Shown piece by piece: positions 58,937 to 64,000 of a stretch of 64,000 nucleotides of DNA. The stretch spans positions 682,001-746,000 of the forward strand of contig NC_009068.1 of the NCBI RefSeq assembly GCF_000209165.1, read 5' to 3'. Within the stretch, counting starts at the first letter, position 1; each line of letters opens with the position of its first letter. The translations under genes were made by a program, and so were the position numbers. Below the pieces are notes generated by a model. That model ran no database searches. It was not told the origin of the DNA and saw only the letters and a list, made by a program, of their open reading frames with translations. Origin of the DNA: Scheffersomyces stipitis CBS 6054. Taxonomy: Eukaryota; Ascomycota; Pichiomycetes; Serinales; Debaryomycetaceae.

Positions 58937-61900
58937 ATGAGCTGAGAGTATGAAAAAGTTTAAATCCAATTAGCGAAATTGGGGCAAGATTGATTGATCT
59001 TTATATAATTCGAGATCGAGGTTCGAGCTTTCCTGACACGAATGCGATGCACCGAAGGTTACTAGTGAAACACAACAGGAAGAACTATACCGAAACAGTA
59101 AAAAGTAAAAGATAAGTTTAGTTTAGTAAACACATAAGTGAATGATCAAAAAACGAGGTTGAGTTCAAGATGTACGTCACTTAAATATAAAAATCAATGA
59201 ATGATAATTTACATCTCTCACTGAGTGAGTGAATAAAAAAAGAGAGGGAACAAATCTAAAAACACTTTATGCAAAAATAAAAAAGAAGGAATATTATTTA
59301 TCAAATTAACTTTCCGTATGCAGCGTGCATTAAACTAATTATGTACACACAGTCCTGGTGCATGGAAAATAAAAAGAAAAGAAATTCAACTTGTCCGAAA
59401 AAATATCCAAAGTCAAAAATATTATATGTGCCGTACCACGAGTTTATGCTGTTAACTATACCAGAATTATTTTTTTTGTATTTATCTGTATTCCTTCGAT
59501 GCGTAACAAATACTGCAGCTCTGTTGGAGTCTGACTGGTATTTTCTATGGATATATGAACAACTATGTATTTTGTATGTATGCACTTTTCGGAATAAACT
59601 TCTGGAGCATATTTTGGGGCTCTATATTCATTTACATGCACTCTTGACTGCCAGCTCTTACGTAATTGTGTATTTCCTCCATCACCTCAATAGGGTAATG
59701 TTGTATAGAAAGGTTGCTCGGCGTGCCTTTCCCACCTGAACATCCTAATTCGTAACAGTTTATTCCTTTATATCTTTCCACCATTGTTGAATCTACGAGG
59801 CTACATCAAATAGAGTCAGTGATATTCAACTCAAATGTTCACTTGAGGCAATGCGCACTGTGGCCGCATTCCGATTAATTCATATTCTTAGCCTCGGGTC
59901 CGATGATCCACGTTTCGTTGTCATGTTTGTATTGTTTTTTCCGACATAGTATCTTGCAGATACTATGTTGATTTGACGTTTGCGACTCAGATTTTGGTAA
60001 TTCTGACAACATGGGCATTCCAGTGCATTCGTTATGGTCACAACAGAACATAAAAAATACAGCCTCCATCTAGATGATGTTCATTCCTGATCAATTCTAA
60101 TTATAGCAAAGTTTTTGAGCCAAGATGGGATGGAAGCTGGAGTCGCCAATGGACGTTTTTCTATCAACATGCTTCTAACGGCTGAAGGATTGGAACAAGT
60201 TGCAAAAAAAAATCGGGGACTTCTCTTCAGCGCAAGAAATTGTGAAAGTTCATTGCCAGAACGGGTTAATGAAATACGATAATATTATGTTAACCTATAG
60301 ACATAGAATAATAATAATAATGTAGATTTGCAATCACTATTGATTGAGAGGGTTATTTGGTTAATGATAGGGAATTTTCATGTGCACCAAGTTATCAGGG
60401 GAATAATATCGCAAGCTAGTAAATATTCGAAGAATCAGAGTAATTCGGCTCCAGTCATAGAATGCCGACGGTTGAATGCAGGAAAGAATATGCGATGAAA
60501 GAAAAATGTGAGACCTAAATGTCACAGCCCACTTCTTAGTTGTCCCTTCAAGTCGGTGATTCGAATATGAATTATTTTCCTCGTTTTGCGACGACTTCTT
60601 TAAATCCTCCATCTGCATATTATGGTAAAGGATCAAAATCTCAATGGGAAAAATAAAATTAGAGACACTATGCAAGTCCAGAACTAAACCTATTTCTACT
60701 GGGCTAAAGGAGAAGTGAAGATATTCACTTCTGGAAAGATGCCCGAAGGTGGCACAGACTGTGCAGCCGATAAAATATAAACCCGACCCGAAGATGAGTT
60801 GTGGACCATTTCTTTTTGTTTACGAAGACGTTCTTGCGCTCTTCCAATTGATCCCTGCATTTACTTCATGCAATTGTTCTATTGGGGCATCATTTGGTAG
60901 TTGTTATCTTTGGATTTCACGATTCTTAGTTCTAGGTGTGGAGTAAGAGGTTATGAATGTGAGAATAGAACTAATATTTTCTAAGAGTGTTTCCAGCCGA
61001 TTTATCACCGACCGACAGGCTCTAGGAAGTCGGGGATCATTTTTGATTGGCGCTGCCTCAGAAGACAAGATTTGCAAGTGTTTATTGTAGTCAGTGCAGA
61101 GGTTACTACTACAGAACATTGTTTGAAGCTTTACTGTGTGTTTAAACTGTATATACGGGTTAGGTTCATTGCTTCTATAAACTAGCGCAATATTATTTTC
61201 CGACATGATAAGTGTCTCTAATTGTACGGGTAAACGCTGTTCCGTATTGTATTTGGCAATGACAGCCTCAAATAGGACATGCTTCTTCACATGAGGAACA
61301 AAGCCTCTGAGAGTTGATTCTGTAATGACAATGACAGAAATATTTTGTTATGACCAGCATCTACTCAAGAGATGTCAGCTTTTTATCGAAAGGCTTTGCG
61401 ATCCTTGACACGTTCGAAAGCAGAAAGAACCAGCTTACCTGTAAAGGAAGTCTATTCTTAACATGAAGAATTGCTCATTTCTCCATTTGTAGATGTTATC
61501 TGGAAGCATGTGAAATTCTATTTCACCAAATAGGGATTGCAAGCATTGAATAAGCGCATTTACATTAAGGTTTTAACGTTTCTATCTCATCTTCGAAATG
61601 AACAATCCTTTATTCATTGTGTTCGTTTCCTTTATTTGACTTATCTGTACATCTTCACCATGATTAATGAATATTAAGCTTTTTGAAGTATACTTTTACG
61701 TGATAGTTATTGTTTTTTACTTAGAGTTTAGGGGCGATAACAGTGCGCAACTCAAGACACATGCCCGGAAGCTAATCTTAGAATATTAATCCGAAATCCT
61801 AGTTGTTGCATCAAAACTTATTTCATTTGATCGATCACACCCTTATCACGTCATAGGGGTGGTTTCTAAATTGTTCATGTGCAAACTGGAATATTTTTCA

Positions 61901-64000
61901 TAGGCATCTGTCGGTTCACTTCGGATAAAATACGCTTGAGTGCATTTATAATATCGGACCTATCAAACCAACAAACCCGTTCTGTAGCACATGAATATTG
62001 CAAATAATAATATTTTGAAACCGAGTTGTCGTTGCTGGTCTACTTAGAGTACATACAACAGTACCCACTTGTGGCTCTCGATAATGAGCCGTAGCAGAAT
62101 TCTCGATGGAGGATGACTTGTAACTGCATCGCGTATTGATAACTCATAATGGGAATTGCACTTTTGTTCCCATTAAAAAAAAAGAATAATTATTGTTCCT
62201 TCAAATGGGTTTTGCTTGGATTTATTTTTTAAAAGTGGTACTGTACCCGAAGCAAGATTTAAACTTTGACTGTGTAGCACAAACACAATCGAAAAAAAAG
62301 GAAGAAAAATAATTAATTACCTTCCATATGCCATTTTGAAGAGGAAGAAATGAGCAATACGGTTCTTAGTTACTGCAGACATCTATCAAGAGATTGAGAG
62401 TAGGTAAAATCTCACTGAATTAATTTACTGCACTGGTATTGTTCTGCCGATCTCTTACAATAGTGTCGAATCTCGTATTGCAAGCAACGCACGAGTCATC
62501 GAATAAAGTTTTCTGCTACGTCATGCCAGGGCAATGGTTCACAGAACAAACGACAGCCCCCGCAAGCAAGCATCTCGACAACACCGCTATAATTCACTAA
62601 GATCAGCATGAGGAAGCAAGACGCAATAAGTGTTGATAAGTGTGCATAGAAGGTTTTCTTACGGCGTTTCTGCCACCTTATGTAGAGATAACCCGCTTCT
62701 ATAACACAGGTATTCGCGATATACGCCAAAATTCGACATAAAGACGACAATGGGTGAACGCATACAGGTGCGCTAAACATACTTTAAAAAGCAGATATAT
62801 TCCTGTGGTTACTATGGACAATTGTGGCTCTAAATGTCTTGATGTACAGCTTCAAAGGGGCATGAATTCACCTGAAATGTTGCAGACACGGCCAATATTC
62901 CTATTTCGTAGATTGACGCATCAAGACGCCGAGGACTATAAGTTAAAAAGTTCAAATGTTCGAATCTGCAGAGAAAGCGCTTGTATTTTCGGAAATATGA
63001 ATTAGTTCCCACTGCCACCTTTTCGCAAATCGTCATACTAAATTCGTGTGCAGAATCCTTCCATACATATGGACCAAACTTTAAATCGTTCCAAGCTTGA
63101 TACGGCTCTTGTCAAGAATCGAAAACGTTCAAGGTACATGTAAGATCAACTGTAGGAGATGCTCTAGCATACTTTCGGAATTCGCAGAGACGATATTTCA
63201 TGTCAATCTCATTAGCCGAGGAACTTGCTAATTCATTTCGGGGTAAGAATGGTGAAAGATTTTTCCCATTCGATTCGAGCAGTACTTTTACACCAATAGT
63301 TGAAGGTTTCTGGTGCACGGCTCCGATAACAGATAAGTCTTCGCTGAACTCTATTTCCCCAGAAGAAGAATGCCGCACAGGACTCGGGGAAATGTTTTGC
63401 CGAGAGAGCTATAATTAGTGATTCCCAGCATGAATGATCTTGTCACTTGGCCATTGTTGTGGGGTGCTCCCATCAACCGAAAGAATCTGTCTGAATATGT
63501 GGCTGTTACTATGGTAGATGGGTTGAATGTCGAAATATTTTTATTTGTGGTGGAGAGAATGCATCTGAAGGATTTAGAATGTGTCTGGGTTTATTTTCTA
63601 GCTCACTCTTTGTTTGATACTATTTTATTCGTAAAATGGAAAATCTTTTAATGCAACTGTATGTAGAAGATTAGTTGTGATTTGTAGAAAAAGATAATTC
63701 GCAGCGAAGAATGTGAATTTTTAGATACCTAGGAAACCCAATTTCAGATAATTATAGAAACTGTACCGGCAACTGACCGAACACACACGCAGACGACAAT
63801 TACTTCGAGATCTTGGACTGAGGAACGTTATGCATCGAACAAACTCGCATCGCGATGACATCAGTTTGCAGATTTCGAATCAAGAGTTTTTCCTTGCACG
63901 ACAGATTTATCAATTATTCTTCCAGTGTGTCTATGCTACTCGAGACCCCGAACCACAGTATGCGTGATCTTCATCTTGGCTGTGTCTAAGTGACTAGATG
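58937..64000. other. 5-kb upstream region of Medusa-like gene, no supported gene
   Basis: AT-rich with scattered small open frames on both strands (for example 59341-59739 plus, 62496-62780 minus, 63112-63378 minus, 63418-63651 plus), none with a recognisable domain. A possible decayed coding fragment lies at 60904-61347. No tRNA, transposon or long repeat was seen. It may serve as a long promoter for the regulator. Confidence 0.5.
60904..61347 (-). pseudogene. Possible decayed LRR-type coding fragment
   Basis: 147 codons are open on the minus strand between a TAA (61348-61350) and a stop at 60904. No in-frame ATG occurs until deep inside. The segment LPVQLETLIMSENNIALVY looks like a leucine-rich repeat unit as in the F-box/LRR proteins common in CTG-clade yeasts. 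Just upstream on the same strand, a separate short frame (about 61380-61440) also looks protein-like. The interpretation as a relic is tentative. Confidence 0.28.

Noticed and set aside
59341..59739. 132-codon plus-strand ATG frame upstream of the Medusa-like gene
   Set aside because: Composition follows the AT-rich background (Leu/Tyr/Ile), no domain is seen, and it lies in the likely leader or promoter of the divergent gene. Not excluded but unsupported.
61319..61445. Possible intron (cag|gtaagc ... attacag) joining fragments near 61.3-61.4 kb
   Set aside because: The upstream exon would begin at an in-frame TAG without any ATG, and the branch site is poor. A relic explains it better.

Overview
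The window looks like nuclear DNA of a budding yeast of the CUG-Ser (CTG) clade, comparable to Scheffersomyces/Debaryomyces/Candida. Three lines of evidence support this. (1) Genes are compact and mostly intronless; the two introns found have a GTATGT or GTAAGT donor and a TACTAAC branch site. (2) RPB2 has only three in-frame CTG codons, and all three fall where S. cerevisiae Rpb2 (recalled, not aligned by program) has serine, so CTG should be read as Ser throughout. (3) There is a complex I assembly factor (CIA30 family), which fits a yeast that keeps respiratory complex I, unlike Saccharomyces. The species itself cannot be proven from sequence alone.

Layout, left to right. 1-2.4 kb: gene-poor, with a possible ORF running off the left edge. 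2.4-9.6 kb: LSC1 (TCA cycle), FYV4/mS41 (mitoribosome) and ESP1 (separase). 10.6-17.7 kb: an accessory-looking segment with a LAC12-like sugar porter, tRNA-Ser(UGA), a second MFS transporter, and a divergently transcribed CocE/NonD-type serine hydrolase. 18.5-24.8 kb: ISN1 (IMP 5'-nucleotidase), RPS4 (with a 515-nt intron) and a CIA30-family gene. A 2.7-kb G+C-rich gap with several hairpins follows. 27.5-31 kb: ENV9 (lipid-droplet SDR) and a spliced REEP/TB2-DP1-HVA22 membrane protein. 31.3-43.8 kb: MRP20, RPB2, MRPL23, RPB7 and SIZ1. 45.2-53.4 kb: VPS17 (retromer SNX-BAR), RUP1 (UBA partner of Rsp5/Ubp2), a probably dual-targeted RRS1 (arginyl-tRNA synthetase), and SOD2. 53.4-64 kb: almost empty except for one gene, a Gln/Asn-rich regulator resembling the Medusa (MedA) developmental family. 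It is flanked by 3.8 kb and more than 5 kb without convincing genes.

How the genes relate. Many are mitochondrial: LSC1, FYV4, CIA30, MRP20, MRPL23, RRS1 (one of two forms) and SOD2. Two RNA polymerase II subunits (RPB2, RPB7) are each divergent from a mitoribosomal protein gene. From memory, LSC1, VPS17, RUP1, MRPL23, RPB2, ISN1 and SIZ map to a short stretch of S. cerevisiae chromosome XV (YOR132-YOR156), and RPB7, MRP20 and SIZ1 to its whole-genome-duplication sister region on chromosome IV (YDR404-409). The window therefore appears to hold a shuffled version of the unduplicated ancestral block.

No defence system, plasmid, virus or intact transposon was seen. The least-explained signals are the CTCCG/CGGAG inverted repeats between genes, the repeated promoter motifs at 32.4-32.6 and 49.4-49.65 kb, the G+C-rich hairpin region at 25-26.5 kb, and the long non-coding flanks of the Medusa-like gene. 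Start codons were checked by eye: where an open frame reached upstream of the first ATG, the first supported ATG was used.
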